Below, one piece after another: positions 30,853 to 40,651 of a stretch of DNA of 64,000 nt. Below the pieces are notes generated by a model. The model was not told the origin of the DNA, ran no database searches, and saw only the letters and a program-made list of their open reading frames with translations. This DNA is from Pirellulales bacterium (GTDB lineage: Bacteria; Planctomycetota; Planctomycetia; Pirellulales; JANQPP01): positions 1 through 64,000 of the forward strand of contig JANQPP010000050.1 of the NCBI GenBank assembly GCA_028289405.1, in the 5' to 3' direction. A program made the position numbers and the translations under genes. The first letter of the stretch is position 1; the number at the start of each line of letters is the position of its first letter.

Positions 30853-31560
30853 TTACGCCGCGCCGCTTTCGGGTGCCACGAGCTCCGCGACGCGGATGCA
30901 GAAATTGTCGTTCATCACGAGGACCTCCCCGTGGGCCACGAGGCGGCCATTAACATAGATGTCCACGGGATCTCCCGCGAGCTTGTCCAGCGGGACGACC
31001 GAGCCCTTCCTGAGCCGGAGCACATCTTCTAGATGCATGTGCGTGCGGCCCAGTTCGATCTTCAAATCGAGTTCGACATCGCGGACCAATTCCAGGGTAG
31101 CCGACTCTTCGCTGGGGGGAGCCCCCCGCAATTCCTCGAAAGAAAAGGCTTGGGCTCCCTCGGGCAGTTCGTGTTCGGCTTGATCAAAGGAAGCCAAAGC
31201 GGCTTCCGCTTGATTGAACAGCATCTCTACGTCGGCCGGATTCACATCCGACTCGTCAGCATCCTGCCGTGACGGAGCGGAAGGAGCAGGTTTGGCCGGA
31301 GCGGCAGGTTTCGCTGGCGTCGACTGCTGTAACAGCGCTTCAATCTCGGACTGCTGGAGCACGCGATCGCCGTCCTCTTCAGATTCGGCGGACGCCTGCG
31401 AAGGCTGATCGGCAGCCTCCGCCGGCGGCTCAGGTTTCGCTTGCTCCGCTGGGGGCGCCTCGCCAGAAGATGGAGCCGGCGCGGAGGAATCTCCCCTCGC
31501 CTCGGCCAGCAGCTTCTCGATCTCGTCTTGGCCTATTTGCTGGCTTTCTTCCTCGGCCAT
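30853..31560 (-). CDS. fliN: Flagellar motor switch protein FliN (extended N-terminus)
   Basis: C-terminal SpoA domain: [72 protein letters not shown]. Confidence 0.93.
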   Translation of the reverse strand: MAEEESQQIGQDEIEKLLAEARGDSSAPAPSSGEAPPAEQAKPEPPAEAADQPSQASAESEEDGDRVLQQSEIEALLQQSTPAKPAAPAKPAPSAPSRQDADESDVNPADVEMLFNQAEAALASFDQAEHELPEGAQAFSFEELRGAPPSEESATLELVRDVELDLKIELGRTHMHLEDVLRLRKGSVVPLDKLAGDPVDIYVNGRLVAHGEVLVMNDNFCIRVAELVAPESGAA

Positions 31561-31641
31561 GAGAACTCCATTTCTCCGACAAATGCGATTCGAATGGGTT
31601 TACTCCGGTGGGAGTACTCGGATCCAATTCCGAGCCGCGAA

Positions 31642-32193
31642 CTACTGCTCCAGAAAGCTGAACTGGGTGACCAGCAATTCGGTGACCAAAGGCTTGCCCA
31701 AGATGCGATTGACTTTGTCCAAAATCTTCCTTTTGATCAAGCCCAATCCAGGCTCGTGTAGTTCGTTCAAGTCGGCACTGCGGATGATCACGAGCACTTG
31801 TTCCGCCACGGCATTGCGGTGTTTTTCCAGCGCTTCGGTCATTTCCTCTTGACGTTCCTTTCCCACGATCGCATGCAAGTGGAAATTGATTTGGAGTGTC
31901 GTGTTGCGTTGCGGTTGGGAGAGGGTGATCCGATGGTCGCCTAAATCGATCTCGATCGTATCTTCCGGATTTTCCAGTTCGTCCAGCGCCACATCCGGCA
32001 GACTGTCGAGCTGCTTCATTTTTTGCCGTTCTCGCGCCATGGCGAGCGTCTCGTCCTCCGAGGGCAGAAAAAAGTAGGCCAAGACGCATTCAACCGCCAA
32101 AACCAACACGACCACCACGAGGATTTTGATCTTTCCAAAGAGCCCCGATTTCTTCTCGGGTACCGGATCGGCATTTTCTTGTTCATCAGCCAT
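31642..32193 (-). CDS. fliL: Flagellar basal body-associated protein FliL
   Basis: Single N-terminal TM; RNTTLQINFHLHAIVGKERQEEMTEALEKHRNAVAEQVLVIIRS; position after motB. Confidence 0.78.
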   Translation of the reverse strand: MADEQENADPVPEKKSGLFGKIKILVVVVLVLAVECVLAYFFLPSEDETLAMARERQKMKQLDSLPDVALDELENPEDTIEIDLGDHRITLSQPQRNTTLQINFHLHAIVGKERQEEMTEALEKHRNAVAEQVLVIIRSADLNELHEPGLGLIKRKILDKVNRILGKPLVTELLVTQFSFLEQ

Positions 32194-32302
32194 GGTGACT
32201 TTGCTTTCTGAATATGCATGCTGGACGATGCAGCCATCCCCAAGCAAAGGTGCCTGGGAAATCGCCGTGAGTCAAAAAAGCTTTAAGCCGTCCATGGCCA
32301 GG

Positions 32303-33034
32303 TCAGTTTGCCGTATTGCTCCCTTGCAAGTCTTCCACGAAAACGTCCAAGGGGTAGAGCTCCACCCTCGAATTTTTGCGAAGTTCCAGCGGATTGGTGC
32401 CCGTATAGATGGCTTCATGCATCCCCGCGTTCGAGAGACGCAGGCGTTCCGGATGAATGTTCAAGGCAATGAGCTGGTCCATTACCGCGCGGCAGCGATC
32501 GTAAGCCAAGTCCCAATTGTCCTTATAGGGTGAGTTGGGAGGGACCGGTTTGCGGCTCGTGTGGCCCCGCACCTCGATTTTCTGCGGTTTGCCGACGTAC
32601 AGTCGCGCGAAAGCGGCTAATTCCTCCAAAGTGGCCTGCGTCAGCTCGCTACTCCCTTCTTCAAAAAAGACCACCGCCGCGATATTCGGGTCTTTTTTTG
32701 GGCGGACCGACTGAACGAGTGGTTCGTCACCAGTGGGAGCCTTCACTTTGTTTCCCCCCTGCATGATGTCGAGCCGTTGGGCACGTCCCATTGTGTTGTT
32801 GACTTGCATATTCGAATTTTGCGGAAGGGAGTCGCCGGGAACGACATTCAGCCGGGAAAGTTCGTGTCCGAACTTCTGGCGTAGAGATTCCGTGACGGCG
32901 TCGTAAATCTCGTCTTCCTTGATCTCGCTCATGGAGACTAGCATGATGAAAAATGTCAACAACAGGGACATCATGTCCCCAAATGTGACAACCCATTCGG
33001 GGATTCCAGCCGGAGGATCTTCTTCAATGGCCAT
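32303..33034 (-). CDS. motB: Flagellar stator protein MotB
   Basis: WVVTFGDMMSLLLTFFIMLVSM plug/TM with Asp; OmpA-like IEVRGHTSRK domain. Confidence 0.93.
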   Translation of the reverse strand: MAIEEDPPAGIPEWVVTFGDMMSLLLTFFIMLVSMSEIKEDEIYDAVTESLRQKFGHELSRLNVVPGDSLPQNSNMQVNNTMGRAQRLDIMQGGNKVKAPTGDEPLVQSVRPKKDPNIAAVVFFEEGSSELTQATLEELAAFARLYVGKPQKIEVRGHTSRKPVPPNSPYKDNWDLAYDRCRAVMDQLIALNIHPERLRLSNAGMHEAIYTGTNPLELRKNSRVELYPLDVFVEDLQGSNTAN

Positions 33035-33035
33035 G

Positions 33036-33809
33036 TCACGCCGCCTCCGCTTCCTCGGTCCGGTACTTGGGCGGAACGAATGTATTCAGCTTTTGTTGGA
33101 TGACCCGCGGATTGTCCCCTGCCTGTATGGCCATGATGCCACGGACAATGATCTCCATCGTCAGCAATTCCCGTTTGCTTAGAAAGCCAAGCTTTTCGGC
33201 GAAAGGGAGAGCGACCACATTGGCCACGATCGCGCCATACATGGTCGTGAGCAAGGCGACCGCCATGCCAGGGCCGATCGCCGCCGGATCATCCATGTTA
33301 CTCAACATGATCACGAGCCCAATGAGCGTGCCGATCATGCCGAAAGCTGGCGCGAATCGTCCCATCTGGTCGAGCGCGAACTTACCTTCTTTGTGCCGCG
33401 TGGCCACGGCATCCATTTCGGTTCGCATGATGTCTTCGATGGTTTCCGGCCGCGTGCCATCCACGGCCATTTGAATGCCCAAGACAACGAAAGGGTTTTC
33501 AATCTCCTCGATCCGGCTTTCCAATGCGAGCAGGCCGTCCCGCCGAGCCGTTTCCGCCAGGCTCACGATTTGCGTGACCAGGTCGGGAACGCTTTCCTGT
33601 CTGTTGAGAAAGACCTTCTTAACCACTCCAAATAGGCCGATCACGGTTTTCAATGGACAGCACATCAATGTGGCGGCGATAGCGCCGCCGATCACCACCA
33701 TCAAGGAAGGAGCATCCACGAAACCGCTCATGGACGCGCCCGCAATGATGATACTTAGAATGATTACGGTGACGCCGGCACCCAAGCCGGCAATCGTGGC
33801 AATGTCCAT
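33036..33809 (-). CDS. motA: Flagellar stator protein MotA
   Basis: MDIATIAGLGAGVTVIILSI, MIGTLIGLVIMLSNMDDPAAIGPGMAVALLTTMYGAIVANVVALPFAEKL. Confidence 0.95.
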   Translation of the reverse strand: MDIATIAGLGAGVTVIILSIIIAGASMSGFVDAPSLMVVIGGAIAATLMCCPLKTVIGLFGVVKKVFLNRQESVPDLVTQIVSLAETARRDGLLALESRIEEIENPFVVLGIQMAVDGTRPETIEDIMRTEMDAVATRHKEGKFALDQMGRFAPAFGMIGTLIGLVIMLSNMDDPAAIGPGMAVALLTTMYGAIVANVVALPFAEKLGFLSKRELLTMEIIVRGIMAIQAGDNPRVIQQKLNTFVPPKYRTEEAEAA

Positions 33810-33822
33810 CCGTCGTGCCTAT

Positions 33823-34059
33823 TCATGTCTCCAACGGAGCATCTGGAAGTGGTTGGTACGTGCGAGCGGGCACGGGAATCAAATGCTTCGATCTTTGATA
33901 ATCGACGGCCCGGCGCATGACCTCTTCCATGCTTTCCTGGACGACGATCCGTTCGCCGGAAACCAGCGAGACAAAGGTGTCAGGACGCTTTTCGACATAC
34001 CGAATCAGGTCGGCATTGAGGATAAACGCCTCGCCGTCGAGTCGCGTGAGTTGGATCAT
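33823..34059 (-). CDS. flbD: FlbD family flagellar protein
   Basis: MIQLTRLDGEAFILNADLIRYVEKRPDTFVSLVSGERIVVQESMEEVMRRAVDYQRS. Confidence 0.9.
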   Translation of the reverse strand: MIQLTRLDGEAFILNADLIRYVEKRPDTFVSLVSGERIVVQESMEEVMRRAVDYQRSKHLIPVPARTYQPLPDAPLET

Positions 34060-34235
34060 GTAGACGGGTCCTTTCCTTGATCGGGACCGCCGTGATTATC
34101 GGACTAAACAAACATAGGATGCGATTACGTACACCAGGTCACGTTTCGGTCATGTCACACGGCATTTTCACGTTTTGGTCTCGGGGCTTACAACGCCGCG
34201 GGCGCTACCGTCCTCGCGAGGCATCCCAAGGCGGA

Positions 34236-37010
34236 TTAACGACGTAGGTTGAGCAATTCATCGAGGAGTTGTTGGGCCGCCGTGATAACACGCGTATTAC
34301 TACGGTACTGCGTGGAAGCCAAAATCAGGTCGATCAGGTTTTGCCCCACATCCGTATTGGAGAGTTCCACGGCGCCTCCAATTACCGAACCGATTCCTTG
34401 TTGACCGGGGTCTCCTTCGATCGGTAGGCCGGAGTTGACGCCGGCTCCAAACAGGTTTTCCCCCCGTTGCTCCAAACCGGCATTGTTGGCGAACCGCGCC
34501 AGGCGGATCTGCCCCAGATCACGGCTCACGCCATTCGAGAATACCCCGACAATCCTGCCATCCTCTCCAATAATGAAACTTGATAGAGACCCGGCAGCCG
34601 AACCATCCTGTCGCGCCGCCGCGAGCGTGCTGTCGTCCGTGGAGAGTCCCGAAAGCGCGCTGAAATCCAAGTCGAATTGCAGCGGCGTGGCGGAAGAGAC
34701 ATTTTCTCGATCCACCGAGACGGAAGAGTTGGTCACGTCGAAAACATTTCCTTCTCCATCGAAGAGAATGAGCCCGGTACCAATGGCGATTTCCGCTCCC
34801 GTGAGAGGGTCGTTCTGCGGTGACTCCGCGAACCACCGGTAGGCCGTGGTGGTACTGTCCCGGCTTTCCAGTACCGCCGTCACGCGGACATTGATGGGAA
34901 TACCCAAGGTATCGAACACGACGAAATCGGCTTGGGCACTTTCGCCCACGGCTTCTTGCACGGAACCGAAGGCGAGATTCACGGTCTGGACTCCGCCGGT
35001 CGTCTCCAACTGAAAAGCGTCCAAGCGAACCTGCACGGCGTTGCCGGTCCCGTTGTTGCCCACGAGTTCCAAGCGGCTGTCGGCGGTGACCCGGCCTCCC
35101 GGGTTACCTGGGATGGGGTTGGTCGGATCAGGGCTGACTTCCTGGATTCCCATGGAATCTTCCATGAAGTTGATCAGCTCTTGAACTGTCGTTTGGGAGG
35201 TGATCTCCAACTCTTGGGTACCGAGCTTCGATCCACCTTTGTGGCCGGTGAATGAGAGAGTGCCTTCCTGGAAGACATTGTTGTATTCGGTGCCGTCGCG
35301 GCGGACGACATCCACGAGCCGCAGTCCGAAACTGATCGGCGGCCCTTCGAGATTGATCGTCGAGTTGGATGAGATGTCGGAATCGGCCGCGGCATCGACA
35401 TACACGGTTTCGCCGCCAGTGAGGGTGGACAACAAATGAAAACTCTGGTCGTTGCTCGCGAGATTCCGATAGATCCGTACCTGATCAAATTCGCCACCAA
35501 CGGTAGGCTGGGGGATATTTTCGATGCGAATTCGCCGGCCATCAATGGTAATGGGCTCCGGGCCAATCAAGGCCGTGGGGCGGCTCTCCAAGCCATTTCC
35601 CGAGTTGAAGAAGGTCACGTAATACGAATAGTTCCCCACGGACAGGGAGGAGGTGTCGAGCGAGGAGCCCGCAGTCCCGTCATCGATAAACACGTCATCG
35701 GTTGCCGTGAGATCGCCTCCCACTTGGAGGTAGGGCCCGCCGGGGACTCCACTGGAAACGGTTGAGCTACGGAAGACGCGTTTGGTCCACCCCGCAGGGG
35801 CGTCAGGAAGATTACTCAAGGTAACCTTCGTGCCGGGCGCTCCTCCGGCAATGTTCACCACGCCGGGGATCACCGAAGGTGGCCCTTCATTCCCCTGCGG
35901 ATCGACAAAGGCGATTTGGTAATTCACCTGCGCGGGAGAAGGAGGCGCCGTGGCGGGCGAGGCGGACTCATCCAAAAATTCTCCGGCAACCGTTTGCGTG
36001 CCATTATCGAAAAAAGACGTGGCTGCCGCACCGATCGCCGGTCCGGCCAATTCAAAGCTTCCCGCGGCGCCGGTCAACGAACGGTAAATCCGAGTCGCGG
36101 TAAATCCTCCTGGAACCGCCGGCGGATCATTGAGCGTCACCGCGTTGTTGCCGCCACCGATTGTGGCCGTGTATGTGGCGGAAGGCATGCCTTCATTGCC
36201 ATTGGCGTCCACATGCACGAATTTGTAGAAGACATTGCCCGGCGCGAGCACTCCGGCAGGGTCGAACGAATCCGTATCCGTGACGGCCGGCGGGCCGGTC
36301 AGAGAGGGGACCGTGGCATCCACTCCCGCCGCCGTTGAACCGAGCGTCGCTGGGGGCGCGATGCCGGTGATGTCGCTCGTGGCGAGATCCGGCGGGACCT
36401 CGATTGTGCCGTCGCTCAATATCGCCGACTGGATAATCTCTGGTGTGGAGGCCACATCACCCGTTGGTGACAAGTTTCCCTCCATCGTGACCGTTTGCGT
36501 AGCTTGCGCCACGGCGGCCTGGCCCAGTGGAATGGTGAGTGCCGTCAATTGGGTCCGCTGGATCTCGAACTGGTCATCCACCGAATGGCCCAATAGCCTT
36601 TGGCCGTTGACGGTCACCAATTCATTGTTCGCATTGGTCTTGAAGATGCCGTTACGCGTGTATTGTTGTTCCCCTTGCGACCCCTCGACGATGAAGAAGC
36701 CATCCCCCTGAATCGCCAAGTCGGAGGCGTTGGAACTGATTTCAATCGTGCCTTGGGTGAAGTCAGGCGTGATCTCGGCTATTTTGGTTCCCAAACCGAT
36801 CTGGCGAGGGTTGGTTCCACCGCGTGACGCCGTGGGCGCGGAACCCAGCCCTTGCGTTTGCAGGAACTGCGTGGCGAAAACGGCTTCGGATGCCTTGAAG
36901 CCCACGGTTCCGGCGTTCGCGACATTATTTCCCACGACGTCGATCGTGGCTTCGGCGGCCGTCAACCCAGTGAGCGAGGTGTTCAATGCGGATGCAAGAC
37001 CCATGGCCAA
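34236..37010 (-). CDS. flgE: Flagellar hook protein FlgE with large inserted repeat region
   Basis: N-term MGLASALNTSLTGLTAAEATIDVVGNNVANAGTVGFKASEAVFATQF; C-term GAVELSNTDVGQNLIDLILASTQYRSNTRVITAAQQLLDELLNL. Confidence 0.92.
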   Translation of the reverse strand: MAMGLASALNTSLTGLTAAEATIDVVGNNVANAGTVGFKASEAVFATQFLQTQGLGSAPTASRGGTNPRQIGLGTKIAEITPDFTQGTIEISSNASDLAIQGDGFFIVEGSQGEQQYTRNGIFKTNANNELVTVNGQRLLGHSVDDQFEIQRTQLTALTIPLGQAAVAQATQTVTMEGNLSPTGDVASTPEIIQSAILSDGTIEVPPDLATSDITGIAPPATLGSTAAGVDATVPSLTGPPAVTDTDSFDPAGVLAPGNVFYKFVHVDANGNEGMPSATYTATIGGGNNAVTLNDPPAVPGGFTATRIYRSLTGAAGSFELAGPAIGAAATSFFDNGTQTVAGEFLDESASPATAPPSPAQVNYQIAFVDPQGNEGPPSVIPGVVNIAGGAPGTKVTLSNLPDAPAGWTKRVFRSSTVSSGVPGGPYLQVGGDLTATDDVFIDDGTAGSSLDTSSLSVGNYSYYVTFFNSGNGLESRPTALIGPEPITIDGRRIRIENIPQPTVGGEFDQVRIYRNLASNDQSFHLLSTLTGGETVYVDAAADSDISSNSTINLEGPPISFGLRLVDVVRRDGTEYNNVFQEGTLSFTGHKGGSKLGTQELEITSQTTVQELINFMEDSMGIQEVSPDPTNPIPGNPGGRVTADSRLELVGNNGTGNAVQVRLDAFQLETTGGVQTVNLAFGSVQEAVGESAQADFVVFDTLGIPINVRVTAVLESRDSTTTAYRWFAESPQNDPLTGAEIAIGTGLILFDGEGNVFDVTNSSVSVDRENVSSATPLQFDLDFSALSGLSTDDSTLAAARQDGSAAGSLSSFIIGEDGRIVGVFSNGVSRDLGQIRLARFANNAGLEQRGENLFGAGVNSGLPIEGDPGQQGIGSVIGGAVELSNTDVGQNLIDLILASTQYRSNTRVITAAQQLLDELLNLRR
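35376..36245 (-). repeat. Three tandem ~85-aa repeats inserted in FlgE
   Basis: Each unit has Y-x-fVDxxGNEGxPS ... tRIYRsltgaxGsfxL ... fxDNG; residues approx. 256-336, 360-444 and 457-545 of the 924-aa product. Confidence 0.75.
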
Positions 37011-37073
37011 TCCTTTCCTGTTGGATTCCCGCGCTCGGCGCGGCAGCCCAGCTCTGTTCGTCAGTTTTTTGAG

Positions 37074-37544
37074 TTATTCATTCGTCGGGGTAGATCCCGC
37101 TTCTTCGTCCGTGGATAGCGCATCCTCTTCCGTGGCGATCTGAGAAATGTTTCGCGAATTGATGCGGTGCTGCCCCACATGCAGGATCACGTCTTCTTCT
37201 TCCACGGAAACGCGGTCCACCTTCCCCGTAACAAAATCCGCTTTGTCGTTGAGCGCGTGCACGTACTTACCGAGCAAACCGCTCGCACCGGAGAGATTTT
37301 GCGACAGCGCCAGTCCCTCCAACGTGCTCTGCAACTGATCCGTGGCCCCGATTTCGCGAATCTGGCTGATTTGTTGGAGCATTTGAGCATTATCCATCGG
37401 GTTCAGCGGATCTTGGTTTTGTAGTTCCGCGATCATCAGCTCCAAGAAGTCCTGCATTTGGACGTCTCCCAGCGGGTTGGATTCCTCTGGGGATGAAGTT
37501 GGCTGCGAGTTTCCTACTGAATTGGTCCCTTGAATGCGTGTCAT
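37074..37544 (-). CDS. flgD: Flagellar hook assembly protein FlgD
   Basis: QMQDFLELMIAELQNQDPLNPMDNAQMLQQISQIREIGATDQLQSTL. Confidence 0.9.
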   Translation of the reverse strand: MTRIQGTNSVGNSQPTSSPEESNPLGDVQMQDFLELMIAELQNQDPLNPMDNAQMLQQISQIREIGATDQLQSTLEGLALSQNLSGASGLLGKYVHALNDKADFVTGKVDRVSVEEEDVILHVGQHRINSRNISQIATEEDALSTDEEAGSTPTNE

Positions 37545-37594
37545 GCCGGAATGCTCCGTTAAATTATCACCTGACTGGCGTATTTTTCCTGTCG

Positions 37595-39427
37595 TTAGAC
37601 GACCACGTTCACATGCCGTAACTCTTCCGGCGTGGAGATTTTTTTGGGAGTCGAGGAAGCCTCCGCCGAATGGTCGACGAGCTTCTTCCCGAAAGCCACG
37701 CGTCGGACGCCTGGATGCGTGTGTTGTGGAGAGTCCTCGCGGCCCTCCTGGTGTTCGGCGAAGTTTCCTTCCGGCTGATCTCGTAGCACAATCTCGAACT
37801 GTTCCACGCGGACATCTTGCGCGGCAAGGCGTTCACGCAGTGCCGGCAAGTGGTCCGTTAGCATTTGTTGGGCTGCCAGCGTTTCGGCTTCGAGCCGGGC
37901 GAACATGACGCCATCTCGCAGTTGCACGTCTAGCCGAAGGTGTCCCAATTCCGGCGGACGTAGGCGTAGTCGGAGTTGCCCGCCACCTTCGGGAATTTCT
38001 TGAAAAGCCCGTGCCACGCGCTGCAGAAATCGCGCCGGATCCACTCGAGAGGCATTCTGTAAGTCCCGATTCGCGGTAACCGAATCATGACGAACATCGG
38101 AAGCCGCTTGTCCCTGTAGACCGCCATTCGATGAGATGCGGCCCTCCCCGCCCCCTTCGCTGCCACGGGACTCCAATCCCGTCGTTTGAGCGCCCTCGGT
38201 GTTAACCTGGTTACGCGGCAGTGTTTCAGCGGCTTGAGCGGCGGCTTCTCCGGCGGGCAAGCTCGCGCCCGGAGTTGGTGGCGCTTCCTGCCCGGTCGGC
38301 GGGGCGTTTTGCAGCGAAGCGGTCTTCGTGGCGTTGCGAGCCGCGCGATCACCTGGAGCGTTCAGATCGAAGTGCTGTGGCTTGTCCCGTGATGAACCTC
38401 GCTCGTCACGGGATGAATTGGCCTCTTCGGGAATCAAGTTCTCTTGATTTTCCGCCGAGAGCCCGTCATCCACGATGGACTGCACAGAAGATTTCGCGAT
38501 ATCCTGTTCGCCGAAATTCGCATTGTCCTTGGGTTGGGTTTCCGCCGTCACACTTTTGGCGGCGGATTTCTTACGAGAATCACCTTCGCCGGTCGGGAGT
38601 GCCGTTTGGTCCATAGCAACTCGAGAGGCGGTTGCTTCTGGAGCCGATTTAGCTTTTTGCCCCGGATCGCCATCGCGCTGCCGATCTAAAGCTTCGAGCT
38701 TGGAGTCCGCGAGACTTTCCGCCGCGTTTTCAGGCTTTGCGGACTGACCTGCCGCTTGTTCGTCGCTTCCTCCACCATCAAGAGAAACTTCATGGAGCGG
38801 CTTGTCGGCGAGGGATTTCGTGGCCTGTTCATTACCTTGCGGGTCACTCGGGAGATCAGGCAAGGCTTCGCCGGCGGAAGTGAGCGGCTGAGGAGAATCA
38901 TCGATCGGTGGAGCTTCTTCGTCCGTAGGCTTCTCATTCTCGCGAGGCGGTTTGGAAGAGTCGGTTGGAGCATCGCCTTCCGCTTCGCCACGTTCGCCAT
39001 TCTTGTCGGCGTTGTCGCTGGCGGAATCTTGACGAGAGTGAACTTGTCCATCACTCTTCGAAATAAAGCCGTCATCCGAGGAACTGTCGTTTTCGCGAGG
39101 CTGATCTCGGAGTTTGGCCTCAGGGTCGTGATCCGACCGGCGGTTGGAGGTAGACCTTCTCAATTCGTCGTTAAAGGGTCCCTGTTCTTGCCGGTAAGAG
39201 TCCGATTCACGAATGCGGGATGTCGGAGTGAAATCATCCAGGCCCGGCGAACTAGGCAATGTGGTTAAACGGATCTCGCTCACCTTCCACTCCTCCCTGA
39301 ATATACCTTGTCCACGCCAGTCGACCACCTTGCCAAGGATCGGCAAAAGGGCGCAACCGCGAACTTCCCCAGACGGCCAACGTGACGCGTCCGCCACGAG
39401 TTTTGGAACGTATGCCCCGTAAAACAA
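37595..39427 (-). CDS. fliK: Flagellar hook-length control protein FliK (start uncertain)
   Basis: Long low-complexity polar region, then C-terminal GGGQLRLRLRPPELGHLRLDVQLRDGVMFARLEAETLAAQQMLTDHLPALRERLAAQDVRVEQFEI (Flg_hook domain); position between fliJ and flgD. Confidence 0.85.
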   Translation of the reverse strand: MFYGAYVPKLVADASRWPSGEVRGCALLPILGKVVDWRGQGIFREEWKVSEIRLTTLPSSPGLDDFTPTSRIRESDSYRQEQGPFNDELRRSTSNRRSDHDPEAKLRDQPRENDSSSDDGFISKSDGQVHSRQDSASDNADKNGERGEAEGDAPTDSSKPPRENEKPTDEEAPPIDDSPQPLTSAGEALPDLPSDPQGNEQATKSLADKPLHEVSLDGGGSDEQAAGQSAKPENAAESLADSKLEALDRQRDGDPGQKAKSAPEATASRVAMDQTALPTGEGDSRKKSAAKSVTAETQPKDNANFGEQDIAKSSVQSIVDDGLSAENQENLIPEEANSSRDERGSSRDKPQHFDLNAPGDRAARNATKTASLQNAPPTGQEAPPTPGASLPAGEAAAQAAETLPRNQVNTEGAQTTGLESRGSEGGGEGRISSNGGLQGQAASDVRHDSVTANRDLQNASRVDPARFLQRVARAFQEIPEGGGQLRLRLRPPELGHLRLDVQLRDGVMFARLEAETLAAQQMLTDHLPALRERLAAQDVRVEQFEIVLRDQPEGNFAEHQEGREDSPQHTHPGVRRVAFGKKLVDHSAEASSTPKKISTPEELRHVNVVV

Positions 39428-40117
39428 TCAAGGGCCAGCAGCGCCACCTTCCAGTCCAGCGCGCGTTCGATCAACTAATTCGACAGCGGCGTCTCCTTTC
39501 TTGAGTTCGCGTAGAACTTCGGCAATGACTTTCTCCTCATCTGGAGCTTTGAAACGCTGGATGATCTTCGCACGCGCGTCTGGGCGGATCGTTTTCAACA
39601 GAAGTACCACGTCTTCGATGCCGTCCGCTGCCTCGGACATCCGCATCAACTGGTCTTTCGCCTGTGTGTCCTTCATGTTTTCCAACAAAGTAGCAATCGT
39701 CTTGATGCCCTCGGTGGCCGCCGCGTCACGAATCTGCTGCAATTCTTGTTCAAATTCGTTTCGTAGGTTTTCCAGCCGTCCGACTTTTTCATCGAGTTCT
39801 TTTTCAAGCATATGAAGCGTTTGTAGGCGATTGTTGAGGCTGGTCTCCCGAATTTCCAAATCGCGATTCAATTTCACTCGGAACTGTCCCACGCGCTCCA
39901 GCGCCGAGTCTTGTCCTTGGGCGGCTTCGTCCGATTTTCCTTCTTCCTCCAACATTGGGTCGATATCGTAAGCGACTTCCAGAAATTGCACGACTTTGTC
40001 CGATGTCAACCAGCCCTGATTCCACGCATAAGCGAGCCCGACCATCACCGCCAAAGATGTACCCACGCAGGCGTAGACGAAGAGGAAAGTGCTCAGACGA
40101 AAAAGCTTCCCAATCAT
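39428..40117 (-). CDS. MotE-like protein (MgtE N-domain fold) in the flagellar operon
   Basis: TM + coiled coil + MKDTQAKDQLMRMSEAADGIEDVVLLLKTIRPDARAKIIQRF; directly downstream of fliJ. Confidence 0.7.
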   Translation of the reverse strand: MIGKLFRLSTFLFVYACVGTSLAVMVGLAYAWNQGWLTSDKVVQFLEVAYDIDPMLEEEGKSDEAAQGQDSALERVGQFRVKLNRDLEIRETSLNNRLQTLHMLEKELDEKVGRLENLRNEFEQELQQIRDAAATEGIKTIATLLENMKDTQAKDQLMRMSEAADGIEDVVLLLKTIRPDARAKIIQRFKAPDEEKVIAEVLRELKKGDAAVELVDRTRAGLEGGAAGP

Positions 40118-40569
40118 GAAAGCATCCCTTCTTGACTGTGCCTTCTCGCGGCAATCTCATCCAATTCCTTGGCCTCTTGCAGGGCCAACTCGTATTCGTG
40201 GGCTTCCCGTTGTTTTTCCTCCAAACGCTCCAGGGCACGCACTTGCCGGTCCGCCTCCACGAGCGCACGCCTCCGCTTTTCGATTTCTTCCCGCAACGTG
40301 GCCTTATGCAGGTCCAATTGCGATTGTTGAGCCCTTAACGACAATTCGAAGCGGGTATCATCCAACAATCGGTCGACTTGTAGTGTTCTGTCTTTAGCCT
40401 TCTCGCGGCGATTGGTCATTAATTCCTGAAGTTGTGTTTGCAATTTCTGTTCATGTTCGAGAGTGATCCGTTCGGCTTCAAACGCTTCCGCCAATCGAGA
40501 TCGCGCTTCGTCCCGATGTTGTTCACGGAGGCGGAGCACAGGGGCTAAGCGAAACTGAAATTTACGCAT
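40114..40569 (-). CDS. fliJ: Flagellar export protein FliJ
   Basis: MRKFQFRLAPVLRLREQHRDEARSRLAEAFEAE; follows fliI. Confidence 0.88.
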   Translation of the reverse strand: MRKFQFRLAPVLRLREQHRDEARSRLAEAFEAERITLEHEQKLQTQLQELMTNRREKAKDRTLQVDRLLDDTRFELSLRAQQSQLDLHKATLREEIEKRRRALVEADRQVRALERLEEKQREAHEYELALQEAKELDEIAARRHSQEGMLS

Positions 40570-40651
40570 GCGGGGAACTTTCGCTGGCCGGTGTTTGTCC
40601 GGGGGAAAGGCGAGTTGTGCAACGAAATCGTTTCATTTCATCGGCCCCAGT

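Noticed and set aside
34212-34221. CCTCGCGAGG palindrome just downstream of... upstream side of the flgE stop region
   Set aside because: Short GC-rich palindrome, expected by chance; no T-run to support a terminator.
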